Below, piece by piece: positions 1 through 12,339 of a DNA stretch of 64,000 bases. Below the pieces are notes generated by a model. That model was not told the origin of the DNA. It saw nothing but the letters and a program-made list of their open reading frames with translations, and ran no database searches. Within the stretch, counting starts at the first letter, position 1; each line of letters begins with the position of its first letter. The position numbers and the translations under genes are program-made. This stretch comes from Batillaria attramentaria. Taxonomy: Eukaryota; Mollusca; Gastropoda; Batillariidae. The stretch is taken from contig JACVVK020000148.1 of NCBI GenBank assembly GCA_018292915.2, forward strand, positions 848,501 through 912,500, read 5' to 3'.

Positions 1-112
1 GCTAAAAACATATCAAAACAAACAAGTAAATAAACAAAGAAACAAAACTCAGAACCTGCAACACCAGTTTAAAAAACAAGAACAGTGACATCAAAGTTTC
101 AACATTTTTGCG

Positions 113-113
<1 letters not shown>

Positions 114-180
<67 letters not shown>
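114..180. repeat. (TG)n microsatellite
   Basis: About 33 TG units, uninterrupted. The frames through it translate to TH or CV repeats and are not genes. Confidence 0.97.
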
Positions 181-182
<2 letters not shown>

Positions 183-319
183 TGTTTCACCATCGAAAAC
201 AGTTATTAGACGATTCAGATTAGACTCTCTCTCTCTCTGAGTTAGCAATGACTGAGTGTGTGAATGTGTATATGTATGTATATGGTATGTTTGTGTATAT
301 CAATTGTGTTTTATTATCA

Positions 320-403
320 AGAGGAGCAAAGCAAATTCTTCTTAATTGTAACTAAGAAGCAATAAATCTATCTTATCTTATCTTATCTCTCTCTCTCTCT
401 CTG
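320..403 (+). mobile_element. Possible retroposon 3' tail with (TCTTA)n then (CT)n
   Basis: GCAATAAATCTATC is followed by four TCTTA-type units and then (CT)n up to about 403. The AATAAA plus short tandem tail resembles other retroposon ends in this window. The body upstream (about 190-340) is not recognisable. Confidence 0.3.
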
Positions 404-1018
404 CGAGCGCGACATATAATGTACCCGTCTTTGCTGTGCTTAATGTCAGGCTGTCAGTCTTAAGTTGACGTAGTATATACATGTACTGTATTATTTTTGT
501 TGTAGACTGGTACTTGTCTCAATTTCTGCTTCTGTTCACTTATCTCTATTATTTACTTTTTTCTTGTCTAAACTTCATGTTTAATTGTCGTAGTTTAGCA
601 ACGCAAATTACAAACAGGCACATGCGCTACAATGTCTTTTGATTTTTTGATTAAAAAAAAAAATTAAACACAGCTTTTTTTATTTTTGCAAAAAGGCGCC
701 GATCCAGGTTTTATCTGTTACGGAAGCCGAGGTTCCACTTTCCGCTGCGACCGCCACTGAAACGCAAAGATGTGGTTCATTTCTGAGGAAGCAGAGGCAT
801 GCTCTGGCGCTATAACACCCCCCCTCCCCTCCCCCTCCTCTCCTCCTTCGTTCTTCTCTTCTCACCCCCCCCCTTCCCATCCTCCTCTTCCCTTGTTGGG
901 TTTTCAGTATGGATTTTGGTTTGGATTTATTTAAAACCACCCCCTACTGTTGTGATCTCTGTAGCCATCACTAACATCACCACCATGACAACAGCAACAA
1001 ATGTGAGAAACACAGTAG
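404..1018. other. Noncoding: intron of the minus-strand gene or intergenic
   Basis: Holds an A-rich run at 652-668 and C/T-rich DNA at 817-890. Nothing else recognised. If the 1025-1213 exon is real, this is its first intron. Confidence 0.4.
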
Positions 1019-1024
1019 CCTGAC

Positions 1025-1213
1025 CTGCCATCGTTCGTCGTGTAGCACCTCCCAGTCCTTCTTCCAATCGTCGTAGTTGTCGCTGATGTTGTACTCGTCC
1101 AGCTGTCGATACAGGTCCTCGATGGTCATGTTGGGATCGAACTTCACATAGAACGGTTCTCCGTCCGGCGTCTTCAAGTCCACCACATCTGTTTCCCCGT
1201 TACTCGCCGCCAT
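1025..1213 (-). CDS. Probable first coding exon of an unidentified protein (63 codons)
   Basis: Reading leftwards, an ATG at 1213 in a good start context (A at -3, G at +4) opens a 63-codon frame, MAASNGETDVVDLKTPDGEP at its start, ending in ...HDERWQ. A consensus splice donor (CAG followed by GTCAGG) lies at 1024-1019, so the exon would end in phase 0 and the rest of the gene lies to the left, outside the window. The composition is acidic and coding-like, with none of the low-complexity runs seen in neighbouring frames. Residues 12-45 have the rhythm of a ubiquitin-like beta-grasp start: a strand, a DG turn, a second strand, then DPNMTIEDLYRQLDE as turn plus helix, which resembles the matching part of ubiquitin. 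That resemblance is inference. I do not recognise the family and assign no function. The frame stays open upstream of the ATG, but the start context and composition favour MAASN. Confidence 0.6.
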
Positions 1214-1560
1214 CGTGGCTTCAGTTGAAGTCTTCCGCGCTTGTGTGCGTTGATAAGTTGTATCCTTCAAATGCTGTGTCTTTGGTAGCGCTGCGGGCTT
1301 TTACGATTTTGCTTTCTTTCCTTTCCCGCCGCAGACTAACATGAAACCGCTCCTCTTTTTGTCTTTTGTCGAGGTACACTGATATCGCGTAAGACTGTCC
1401 CGACCCGGGTACTTGAGAATCGTCTCCACGGAACAAGTCACTGACACTTTGAGGATCTTCCAGCAGACTTTGTCCGCGTGGTAGTGTTTGCAGAACGGCC
1501 ACATCACCAGAAAGTGCTCGACACGCGTTCACCGCCACTGTCTCAGATTGTCTTTCTTAG
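1214..1560 (-). promoter_or_regulatory. Presumed 5' UTR/promoter side of the minus-strand first exon
   Basis: This is the sequence immediately upstream of the ATG at 1213. It is rich in CpG and lacks microsatellites, unlike most of the window. Placement is inferred only from the first-exon call. No TATA box or initiator could be assigned with confidence. Confidence 0.25.
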
Positions 1561-3890
1561 TCCAAGTCCGGCGTCCATCACACGATTTACTGGTACTATT
1601 TCAGCGGGAGAGCAGTTAGTGCGTCGTCGTGCTTATTAGTGACAGAATACCCACGGAGCTTCCGAGGCTTTGCGAGTCAAGAGACAAAAGACCGAGAATC
1701 GCTGTTGACGGATACGCCGAGTGGTGAAGACACTCGATCAGATGGTGGTCAGGTCTGTCCCGCTGTTAGTGCTCGCCTCTCGACGGGCGCACAGCCGCCG
1801 CCCGGTGGACTAGTGGTCTGTAACGAGCTCTCCTTTTGTCTGCAACCCACACGATCACGGATTTTTAGGGAGCAATTAGAGTGCGGATATTCATATTGCT
1901 ACTTGTGCGTTGACAGTTTGTTGTTGTTGTTGTTGTTTTTTTTTTTCAAAATAGTTTTTCACAAAGCATAGGGAAGCTTTTTTTGGTGAAAGAGAAAATG
2001 TCAAATTTCTCCACAAGTCAGCGACACTTACTGACTTAAGTTTCCTTCCGTTTTGTAAATCGTTTATGCAAAAGGATTCTTGTTGTGACAAGGGCTCCAG
2101 CGTTGCCGCGATGCTTTTCAGTTGCTTTGTTTGACGAACCGATGCGTTAGTTTCCTGTTCAGATTTGCCTACCCAGTACGTGTACAAACAGTATGTGAGC
2201 TGATAGGTAAAGTGTGTTTACCACGCTGTTTCGCCGATTAATATCGGCAGTTTCTGAAGGGGTTTCGTGGCACGACATGAAGTTTTGGGGTTCTCTTTCG
2301 AACACTTGTGTGACAAGCCTGCTGTTTGGATTCGCTCCTTTTGCCCAGAAGTAACGAGCCAATTTCTTGGTCGGTGCTGTTTGGTCCTGGCGCGTGATAC
2401 GTCACACGAAACGGATCGCACAATATGTCATGTCTCATGAACCGGCCCTGCCTTCCTGCAAGCTGTTACAGCGCGTGGCGGTACATGATGGAGACAAACT
2501 TGTCCCCAGCTGATGAAACTCCCTCAAAATAAGCCAGTTGATTGCCTTCGCCGCCGCTGGTGCCTCGTCCGAGCAGGACTTAATTTCCCAAGCCCGGGTC
2601 ACGGCGTTTGATGCCGTCGAGGTTATGACTCGCCTCCTGTTGTCCTTCCGGCAACACGTAAGACGTTGCAAGGGAAGATTTTATTGCGGTCATGCCGTGC
2701 CGAGATCAGACGGTCGTTTCTGAAGATTGTTGTCCAGTTGTTTTTTTTCCCCTCCTCGTTTCAGCTGTCTCTGCAGTACGCTGTTGTTGGATTCTGGATC
2801 CTGTCCAGATCTGTTGAGTAGAACGTCTCAAGGCTGGGCCTCCGGGGAAAGGGGATATTTTTTGCCTTCCGGAGTTCCCGATGAATTCAATAGGCCTGAA
2901 ACGACAGAGACAGAGCAAATCACGATAACAGTATGAACTGCACGATAGGCACGAAGATGATATCGGTTTTGATGCCTGTATCTACACGCTGTGGTTTTAC
3001 GCGGTTCCGAATAAACATGTCTAAATAATAGTAGATAGAAGTGTAGATGGAATGAGAACGAGCGGGTATGAGAGAAGGTGGCCGGGCACGCAGTGAAGAT
3101 TAATCAACATCTGCACTAGTCCTGGCGCTGTTTACGTGGCGTGTCTTTCTACAACAGTCTTGTCCTGGTCGTCCTCAGCCATTAGTATCTGGTTACCCTG
3201 GACACGACACAAACAGATAGACGTTTGGAATCTCTGAGCACGATCTAGTGATAACAGACGCGCGAGGACGTGTTGGGGTTATCCCCGAGCGCTAAGCAAG
3301 CACCACTAATCACCGGGAAACTGGTGATTTCAGACCTATCGTATTAATGTAAGGGGGGTGTGGGGGGATTAATAGCTTCTGTGACTGTTCGGTTGGAACT
3401 GTATTAGTTTTCGGAACGGGGAGAGACTGCTGGCTTTAGCCGCAAATGCTGTTTAGGTACCTTGTCTGGTCAAAGCGATGCCGGCGAAATTACATCATGA
3501 GATATCGCAGAAACCCTCGATATCTTCGGAACTACGGCGATTCACTTTGCCGGGAGCACACGGGAGAAACCGCGGCGCTTAATTTCATGATTTCTAGGAT
3601 AGTGTCTGGCCGGCAGTTTACGAGGTCTAGACCTTATGAACTTCACTAAGCGCACGTCTATCGACCTGGGAGACCGGGAGGTCGACAAACCTTACGAGCT
3701 TATTGCGCAGTCTTTGCCGCACTAAGGGGATAACCGCGAATGAAGAATGCGTGCGTGTGCGACGTCTCGAATCTCGTGGTGGTTTCCTTGTGGTCAGCCG
3801 CACTCTGCGGTGGTTCTCTCTGGAACCTCGGCAATGCCACCTCCCATCTCCACGCCTAGCCTTCCCTCCCCCTTCCCCCACCCCCACCCC
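1561..3890. other. Apparently unique, gene-poor sequence
   Basis: Higher CpG content and no long repeats; (TTG)n near 1920. Short frames on both strands show no recognisable protein. It may include the upstream regulatory region of the minus-strand gene. Confidence 0.4.
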
Positions 3891-3894
3891 CCAG

Positions 3895-3980
3895 CCGCGA
3901 ATTAGTCTTTGTGGCTTGCGCGGCCTTAAGCCCTAAAAACTCACTCACTCACTCACCCCCCCCCCCCCACACACACACAC
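3895..3980 (+). mobile_element. Repeat family H tail: CGCAAGC-type end plus (ACTC)n
   Basis: CGCGAATTAGTCTTTGTGGC, then TTGCGCGGCCTTAAGCCC, then TAAAAACTCACTCACTCACTC, a C13 run and (CA)n. The same segment recurs at 22.2, 38.2, 42.3/42.5, 57.15 and 57.69 kb. Only the 3' ~45 bp is shared, so these are probably extreme 5' truncations of one retroposon. Confidence 0.6.
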
Positions 3981-4374
3981 GTGGAAGAAGACTAGAAGAA
4001 CAAGTAATCCCCAAGAGCATACAGTACTACGGTCGAGTGGAAGATAACAATGACCATGTTCGCGCCGAGTACTAATCCATTAGCTTGAGCGGACAACCTC
4101 TTGTCGTTTCCGACGGTCGGCCTTGTTTGCCCTAACGGTGTTCAGGGGAAGATGGAGCTGCCCCAACACCGACGTTGACAACGGTTTGACAGATTCAGCC
4201 TCACGGGGCTCGGCTGAAGGGGGATGGTGGCATTACAGTCCCGCTGCGTCCGTCATGTGAACGGAAAAAGTTCGGCGGTCACTTGTAATACGAGCATGCT
4301 ATATTAGAACAACAACCAGAAAGCAACAACAAGAACAACCAAAAACAAACAAAAAACACACTCACACCCAAAAC

Positions 4375-4596
4375 TTTTTTTTTTTTTTTTTTTAATTGTC
4401 GTTGTTAACCTTTTTTGAAGGTTTGACATGGTGGAATGTGTGATGTCGCTGTTTTCGTTGTTTGTTTGGTTGTTGTTGTTGTTGTTGTGTGTGTGTGTTG
4501 GTTGGTTGGTTGTTTTTTGTTTTTTTTGTTTTTGTGTTGTTTGTTTTTTTGTTTTTTTGTTGTTGTTTTTTTTTTGTTGTTTTTTTTTTGGGGGGG
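4375..4596. repeat. T16 run and (GTT)n/(TTG)n stretch ending in T(n)G(n)
   Basis: A T16 run at about 4375-4394, degenerate GTT/GTTTT repeats at 4450-4580, then TTTTTTTTTTGGGGGGG. Open frames on both strands here are low complexity and rejected as genes. Confidence 0.85.
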
Positions 4597-5101
4597 AGGG
4601 TCTAGGGCGATCGAGTGTGCGTCGCACTATGCTGGACGTGACGAAACTAAGCACTTCGAGAGTCAGAATGTTAAAAGTCAGAAGTCTGAAAACTGGAAGT
4701 CGGTCCGAAATAAATGGCATATATATGCTATTCTTCTTCCACTATAATATAACAGATCGCCGAGTTGACACTGCGGTGATAGTATCCTTATAGACGGCCC
4801 ATCCCGTGCTGTCGGTCGCAAAGTGGCAAATAAATGTCTCTTCAGGCGAGCACGATGGGACTTTAACACTGTTTATTCTGCTAGTGGTGACCAGCGGCGC
4901 ACGTGCATTTTGGGCGTGTTCCAGTAGATGCACCCGCTGACGATCTGTGAAAGAAGGGCTTTCAGGAGCTTTCCGCTGTGCACCGGGCGCGACTTGAAGG
5001 TGACGGGTTGTCGAAGCCAGGAACAAGCCTTTTACAGCCTGTCAGAATGTTTTGGGCCGCGCGCGTCCGGTGTGGAAATGCCGGATCAGAGTCGCTTGAA
5101 C

Positions 5102-5257
<156 letters not shown>

Positions 5258-5404
5258 CGAGGGGTGCGGGTGTGGCAATGGACGATGAAAAAGGTTGTTA
5301 AGCAAGCCAGGCAAAAACACAGTGGGAAACCGCCAACGGCCCAAGATGATCCCAAAGCAAGATCCCAAGCAAGATTCCGAGCTCTTTATCTCAACAGCAA
5401 GTGC

Positions 5405-5505
5405 CGGGCACGCACAAAAAACAACAACAACAAAATAAACAAAAAAACAAAAACAAACAAAAACAAACAAAACAAAACAAAAACCAAACAAAAAAACCCA
5501 AATCG
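5405..5505. repeat. (AAAC)n/(CAA)n low-complexity stretch
   Basis: Degenerate AAAAC, CAA and AAACAAA units. Open frames in it are composition artefacts. Confidence 0.8.
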
Positions 5506-6104
5506 ACGACTTCTCATTTTTCTTACTCGAAGCTTGTTTTACTCCGTCACCCCGAGCGAGGCAGATTGCGCATATCTTGGGGGACTAATCCGACGCGCAC
5601 ATTCGCTGAAATCACAAGTCTTCACTGAGTCCCTATCCCGGTAGGATCTCTGTTCTCCAGGCTGCTAGGCAGCAGAGCCAGCCGGTGATGTAAATTCAGT
5701 CGTGGGGATTCCGTTGTCGGGGTAATCTCTTTTCAGCCAGTTACGATCTTGCCAAGCAGGTTGACCCAAGGGAGCAGATGTGACCTTTTGGAAGAGTTTC
5801 ACACGTCTTCTTACGCTTTCTTTAAACACTGACGGCCCCAGAGGATCTGACTTCGTTCAGTCAAACCTTGTTTAAATTGTCTGCTCCGTTCTTGCTGACA
5901 GTTCCAGATCCCGTCCATTGCCTGTCTGCAGTAAATGCCAGCGAATCCCATCGGCAATAGGTGCCTAGTCAGGTGACCAAATCTGGTTCTTCCTATGGCG
6001 GAATCGAAGTAGGAGTGGCAATGTGAAAAGCAGTATATTGACACCCCCCCCCCCTCCCCCAGCTTGTATTTAGGAGTCATGAGCGAGCGGGCGTACCAAG
6101 GTGA

Positions 6105-6305
6105 TACTTTGAAATAAATAAACAGATAAAATATAAATACATTCTTTAAAAAAAAATTGAATAAATCACTACTTCCAAATACATGAAGAAATAAATCAGT
6201 ACTTCAAAATAAATTAGTACTTCAAAATATAGTGAATAAATCAATGAATAAATACTTCAAAGTGAGTAAATGAACACTTCAGAATAAATAAATAAATACT
6301 TTATG
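6105..6305 (+). repeat. Degenerate A/T-rich minisatellite (TACTTCAAAATAAAT-type)
   Basis: Eight or so imperfect units of TACTTCAAAATAAAT / GAATAAATCA spaced 20-30 bp. Probably noncoding. Confidence 0.65.
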
Positions 6306-6360
6306 AAAAAAAAAGACATCAAAATAAATGAATCGGAGTGTTGGCTAGTGTGCAGTACCT

Positions 6361-6588
6361 ATAATAATAATTATAATAATGAGTATTGTATAGGCGCTTT
6401 ACCCAGTTTCATGAATCGGCTCAAAGCGCCGCGAACTGAACCCAACACGCGCGCTCACGTGAATCACACGCATTCTCTCACACACTGGACATAAACAAAT
6501 TACAATCACGTGGTGAGAAGGGTCAGCTCAGCTATTTAAATTTCGGAATTTAGAATTGCATTTATTTTTCAAACTTGGTGGGCTGAAC
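6361..6588 (-). mobile_element. SINE family B, 5'-truncated copy with short target duplication
   Basis: Reverse-orientation 3' half of family B: (AAT)n tail, TATAGGCGCTTTACCC, TTCATGAATCGGCTCAAAGC, CAATCACGTGGTGAGAAGG, CAGCTCAGCTATTTAAA, ending at GGGCTGAAC. ACCTATAA occurs at 6357-6364 and 6587-6594, a probable 8-bp target duplication overlapping the tail. Confidence 0.78.
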
Positions 6589-6599
6589 CTATAAAGTTA

Positions 6600-7918
6600 G
6601 CTCAGATTTCATTGAAAATGACACGCGACTTCGTATTACTGGTTTGACAGTGTCGGAGACTTTTTAGTGAAGGAACATGACACTGCAGAATAGCACCATC
6701 TATCTTATTCCGGTTTTCCGCCTTCCTAATAAGTTAAAAGGTTTTCACCGTTACACGATTTCGCGGAAATCCGGGCACCAGGCATTATTGAAATCATGCA
6801 AGATTTCACCATCTTTCGTCCGGATGTCTCACTTGCTTTGTTTTCGGTGAGTCCTTTCTCCTTTTTTTTTTTTTTTTTTTTTGAACTCGTACATTTTCTG
6901 CGGAGTTTCTGGTTTTTTTTTTTGTCCTGCTTAATTTAATGAAAGCGTGTCTGAATAAGGAAAACCATCCTGTTCTTATCGTTTATGTCAGCCTAATTTA
7001 GATCGGCTTAAAACGGAACACGTGATCTGATCATAGACCCGATGGACCGACATTGGCCGAATCATTCATCGTCCTGTTTACGTCCTTCGAGAAGGACAAC
7101 CCTTCCCTGTGATAAATAGTGATGAGAGTGGTGTCCCCGTGCCAAGACACTGACGTCGTGCGCCACAATTTCATTTTCTCCTCCTATCCCAATTTGCGGG
7201 TGAGGATGTTTCCCATCCTTCGCCACCATTCAGAACAGCATATTGATTCGATTTCATTTTCTGCATTCCGATTTCGCCAGTGTTGAGCCACGTCCGCGCC
7301 CCCCCCCCCCCCTCCTCCTCATATTTTCGGGGGGTTGCTGAAAAGCCCTCTTTACACCTGAGAGGGCTGATTGGTGAATATTCATTGCGGGCACGTTCGA
7401 AGGAGATATTGCAAAGCCAGGAAAATGTCATTACAATGCGTTGTCGAGTTAAAAGTGAGTGCTCTTTACTCGGCAAGTTATGTACACACCGACTCATCTT
7501 GGCTATTGTCGACGACTCAAGTAATGGCGATTTGACTTAATTTGATTACAATGTAATAAGTCTATTTTGGTTTGGGGTCTGATTTGATCTGTTTCTGCGA
7601 CCTGCTCTAAGCTACTACCGTTTTCTGTTGCTCTGCTATTTTTCCACCCACTTTTGTGAGCAATTCGGATTGATTCGTTTTTACTTAACATTTTTCCTCA
7701 CCTCTCCTTGGGCGTTTCGGATGGGTTTTCCTCCATTTCGTGAGATTGATGTCGTTTGGAGATGTATTTAATTCAGGTTTTTCTTGGTCATTGCAGAAGA
7801 TTTATGTGATCGCCCACTAATTTCGTTTTTCTGTTCGAGTCCTTAAAAACGAAAACGGGAACAACAGCTAGGCGGACCGCGGTAGCGCATCTTGTCACCA
7901 GATCGGCATGCAGGTCTC

Positions 7919-7920
<2 letters not shown>
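6600..7920. other. No gene recognised
   Basis: T22 run at 6861-6882, T10 at about 6913 and C13 at about 7301. Otherwise mixed AT-rich sequence with no supportable feature. Confidence 0.4.

Positions 7921-7923
<3 letters not shown>

Positions 7924-7971
<48 letters not shown>
7924..7971. repeat. (GA)n microsatellite
   Basis: About 24 GA units. Confidence 0.97.
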
Positions 7972-7975
<4 letters not shown>

Positions 7976-8446
7976 TTACCCTCACTTTCCTCACCCCCAA
8001 CCCCAACCGCATCCCCCGTCTACGAACCACTTTTTCCTTATTCCTCAAAACGACAACGGGCACATCGGGTAAATCTCAGTAGCATATTGAGTTACCACAG
8101 AGATTCTGTTTTAGTGTAATGTAGTTTCTCCTGTTACCGGATTAGCCTGCAGGTCTTTCTTTCTGTCGTTCATAATCTCCAACAGTACTATATTGGGTCG
8201 TTTACCCGAGTCCCAAGACAACACAGCTTTGTTGTAACAGCGTTAGCGTTTGGTCATTGATCATTCTTTTGTTTCACTCTCACGCCATACCTTGCCAAGC
8301 TTCGTAGAGGATTTAGTTTCGTGCGGCACAGTTTTATGGTTGTTTGACATTTTAGCTGTGGTCAGAGGCTTTCAAAATAACCACAACAGCAACCAAAAGT
8401 TCACCCAAACAACGATCAATAACACATTCTTTTTCTGTTCGTCAGA

Positions 8447-8449
8447 TTT

Positions 8450-8480
<31 letters not shown>

Positions 8481-8504
8481 TTTTTTTTTTTGGGGGGGGG
8501 GGGG
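8447..8504. repeat. (TTTA)n then T(n)G(n) tract
   Basis: About nine TTTA units, T11, then G12. The same order of parts is seen inside the SINE B copy at 35.2 kb. Confidence 0.95.
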
Positions 8505-8509
8505 TCTTA

Positions 8510-9560
8510 TAAGGTGGTCTATCTTTATTCAAAAATTACGAATCACAGAAGAAAAAGACACATAACTTTTAGTATTTAACTTTTGAGGTCTCACGCCGTA
8601 CATGCAATCAATCTGTGTCAAGTCTAATCAGAGCAGATGAATATATTAAAGGTACGGTTTGGTTGTAGATGAAATATTTTTTAGGTGTACGGCTTTTGTT
8701 TGTTGGCTTGTCATCGTAGACATTTTAGAAGAGCTCTTTTCCCATTTGTTTACAAGGGATGCTGAATTTCAGTCCTCAGTCGGTGTTTTTGTCTGTACCT
8801 GTATGCTGTGCAATGCCTTATGTGTTGACAGGACAAATTAATTGGGGAACTTCCCGTCAGTGCATTTCAATGGCTTTTGACGTTTCTGTGGATTCTGCAG
8901 GTTGTTACCGGAATTACTTGAGAAGATATGTGTGTCTTGTTAAGCGGCGTGTTACATTGGTTTCTTGTTAAGCAGTATGTTATGTTTGTTTCTTGTTGAC
9001 CGGCATGCTGTTGCCATCCACGGTGTGCGTGTTTAAACGGGGAAACACGGGGTTCAGACAAATCCATCACATTTCATTTGGTTTCATTGCTGTCCGCTGT
9101 TCTGTCGGGAAATTGGCTGGGGGGGGGGGGGGGGTGGCAAAGAAAAATAAACTCAAACAAAAATAAAACAACTGCTATGGCTTGAAATCGAAAGCAAATA
9201 CACGAAGGAATAAAAGTTCTGCAGAGAGCCTCTCATTTCGCTCGCAGTTTCTCGTTATATTTCTTCGTATTTCTTCCGATGCCATTAAGACTCATTGTAA
9301 CGTATCCCGTATTGAGGTGCTGATTAGTTTGCACGAGGGCTAAAACTGTCGTGGCAGGATTGTGAAACAAGATTGCTGCTCTTCAAATTCGCGGTTCGAC
9401 GAATTGCACACGCTTAGGGTTGGTCGGTGCCCTCTCCTCTTGTAAAGGTAACATTAAGCGCAGGTTGACCGTGAACGAGTCAGCAGAACAGCCGTACTTT
9501 AGTCAGGTATCGAGCTCACGACCACAGCATGTACAGTCCAACCCGATTCCGGCGCAACAC
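8510..9560. other. No gene recognised
   Basis: G16 run at about 9119. A degenerate GTTTCTTGTTAAGC/GACCGGC repeat at about 8936-9005 (two or three short units). Nothing else supported. Confidence 0.4.
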
Positions 9561-9564
9561 GCGA

Positions 9565-9612
9565 GATTCAATTCAATTCAGTTAGAAAAATACTTTATTG
9601 TCTGTTTTGAAA
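9565..9612 (-). mobile_element. Possible retroposon 3' tail (AATAAAG plus GAATT repeats)
   Basis: On the minus strand the sequence reads ACAATAAAGTATTTTTC, then CTAACTGAATTGAATTGAAT. AATAAAG followed by (GAATT)n is typical of LINE or SINE 3' ends. Only the tail is recognisable. Confidence 0.35.
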
Positions 9613-9675
9613 TATAACGTTTTCAGATCAGACAGAAAATTGTCTTCAGACCCATGCAATTGCTCCGTTAAACTC

Positions 9676-9991
9676 CAGTGTTCCCGATTACGCACAGGTG
9701 TGCGTATTTGTACGCACAAAACTCTTAAATTGACGCAAAAATTTGAGAATAGCGCGTCACACTGGACGCAGTTTTGTTGTTGTTGTGTTGTCTCGCCAAG
9801 ACAAACGGTATGTTTCCAACTCTTCAACTCTCTCCCGGAAGCCCGATGAACAAAAAAGCAATATGTAGCTAGCAGCGGACACTTGCAGCATCGCATTTCT
9901 GCTGAGCCAGTGTGCGTAACAGACGGAATCTGTTGTATGGACCCTCCAAATTTACAAAAGGACCCTACAAAATATGGAGCAGGGAGCACGG
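9676..9991 (-). mobile_element. TIR element family E (CAGTGTTCCC ends), copy 1
   Basis: Starts CAGTGTTCCCGATTACGC and ends near GGGAGCACGG. Shared blocks with the copy at 20.4 kb (opposite orientation) include ACGCACAAAACTCTTA, CTCGCC..GACAAAC.GTAT and AAATTTACAAAAGG. The ends resemble hAT-type termini (CAG.GTTCCC), but no 8-bp duplication is clear. The right end is degraded. Confidence 0.6.
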
Positions 9992-9999
9992 AACTTCCC

Positions 10000-11630
10000 T
10001 CTACCGATTGCTCCGGGGCTCTTCTAGCTTACAGCTGGATGACACTGCATTGAACCGGAGAGCTTTATGCCTACGCATAAATTGCCGCGGGTCAGAGCAG
10101 CTTGAGACTAGCAGTGTCACTCGATTTCGTGCCAGGGAGTTCATATTTATTTTCTCCCTGTGACAGCGGATAGATCTACAAATGCACATCTCGAAGGACG
10201 TCAATGGGGTCAAAGATAATGGCTGCACATCAAGTGGAACGGACACTCTAAATGTAAGTGTTCGCGAATACAAACTACCACAGGCAGGCATTCCTTCAAA
10301 AAAAGACCCTGCAGTAAAACAGTGTGGGAAAATTGTCGGTTGTCCGCATGATCGATTGCGCTCGAGTGATTGGGAGGAACTCGAATTGGGTGACTTTAAC
10401 ATCAGGGTTCTGAGCCTTCAGTTTCGTTTTTTTTTTTTTTTTTTTTTTAAATCTTTGTTTCTGGCTGATTGCTGTAATCAGCAGGCATGATGCCGGTGCA
10501 AGACGAGGGTTCTCTGCCAGAACATACTATCTCTCTTCTTTCTCTTTGTATCGATAGTAGCTTCTAGCAGGGAACTCTCGGAGAACAAAACGACGAAACC
10601 TTGGCACCTCTGTGCACGCACGCACAGGGACATGGAGGGGGGGGGGGGGGGGTATGGGTGGAGAGAGTGCAGAACAGATAGTGTTGGCATAGTGTTGGAC
10701 ATGATCAGAGAGTATATGGCGGGTTCAGACGCTGACAAATCGGAATTTGTTCGGATTTGTTTTCCTCCCATTGATCCGTTTTGAAAATCATTCTCGTAGT
10801 TATTTTCAAATAATTGTTTTTCGTAGTAATTTCATATTTTAAGGCCTGTTAGGATACGATGTATTTTTTATATAGAGTTTTTTCTTTTCTTTTCTTTCTT
10901 AATGCTAGCGTTTGTTTATATTTATTTTTCAGAGCCCGCCCGATTGTTGAATTGCCATGTGATCAAGAATGTATTTCGAACTTGAACTTGTGTATTGCAA
11001 AAAAAATATCGCGGATACCACCTAGATCTTTGCAAGGATCCCCCTTGGCAAGCAATGAAACGCTCATTGGGGCCCGGGGCACGCGTTTGCATGCTTCCAG
11101 CTCTCACCCGCGGCCCTCCCGCTTCCTCAAAACCCACGGCTGCCGGAGCTAGCTTTTGAAACACAGGCACGTAAACTGCTGTGATCTTCGTTGGGCATTC
11201 ACCGTTAGAAAATTTAGAATGTAGAGCGCGTGAGGCAAAATCAGATACTACGTTTCAGGCGCCTGTGACTTCAGAGTGAACAAAAGGCACTGGAACCTCA
11301 AATCGCCCACCCACTCGTCTACTGCTCCACCCCTGTTCTCCTTCCTCTCCCACCTCTGTTGAGAACGTGCTGTATGGCTAAAGGCCAGGGGCCACACAGG
11401 CGGTGGTCATCCTGCCCGGCCTCGGGGAGAAGTGGACAATGGCCAGAAAGACGTGATCGTTATTGATGCGACGGGCGCCAGAACTGCCCGGATTTAACGT
11501 TCCAACGTGCATGCACACAATTCGTTAAGCAGCTTACTGCGGGCGAGGGGGGTGGGGGTGGAGAGCATGTATGGGTGATTACAGTGGTACCAATTTAGTA
11601 CTAAAAGATGCCCGTGGGTGTCGTGAAGGT
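10000..11630. other. No gene recognised
   Basis: T28 run at 10422-10449 and G19 at 10637-10655. Frames here have no recognisable domain. Confidence 0.4.
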
Positions 11631-11639
11631 TTTGATGGT

Positions 11640-11790
11640 GCCATGTGAGGGCAGCGGACGGGGGACGGGTCAGAGGGCAGACGTCTTCTGGAACGTCCAT
11701 CACTTTTAGCATTTGATTAGTTTTATCCCCACTCAGTGGTCCACTGTAATTGTCCGCAAGGGACAAATAAACTGTTAACATACTATTGAC
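11640..11790 (+). mobile_element. Probable LINE 3' end: hairpin plus AATAAA tail
   Basis: A short stem-loop (TTGTCC-GCAA-GGGACAA at about 11749-11765) is followed at once by ATAAACTG and an AT-rich stretch. A 3' hairpin plus AATAAA-type signal plus degenerate short repeats is the usual 3' end of several LINE clades. The 5' boundary is a guess. Confidence 0.35.
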
Positions 11791-11985
11791 TTGAATGTAT
11801 GCGTTGTACAAATCAGCACCGCACTCCCACCCAGCTGCTACCCACACCCTTTCCTTTTTATCTGCCTTCCTCTCCACCCCGCCCCCAGCCACTGCAGGTC
11901 AAAAGTCTCTGAACGACAGGCAAGGGAACTGCTGACTTCATTCCACATAATTATGACACTCTTTATTTTTTTATGTTGTGCTATT

Positions 11986-12010
11986 CCCCCCCCCCCCCAA
12001 AAAAAAAAAA
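11986..12010. repeat. C(n)A(n) homopolymer junction
   Basis: C12 followed by A12, the complement of the recurring T(n)G(n) pattern. Confidence 0.9.
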
Positions 12011-12339
12011 GAGCGCCACCGCTCAACTTTGGAATTAGGGCAGCTGCTTTGCTCAAATCCAGAGCGTGATCACGTGGCAATCATCGGCCTAGTGGGGATA
12101 TTGAAAATTACTTGCCTGTTCACACATTTCGTGATTGTTGCGCTCTCATGTCAACCCACCAAAAGCTGTAGAAATTAGATATGCTTCCCCTTGACAAACA
12201 CGTCCAGTGTAACAAATGCGTGTTATGTATAAAACTTGGAACAATCTACTTCTACAAGAGACTCGTGCATATCCCAGTCAGCATCTCTTTATGCTACTAC
12301 AAGAATGTCCGACATTGTTCCCAGACCACTGGGAACGCT

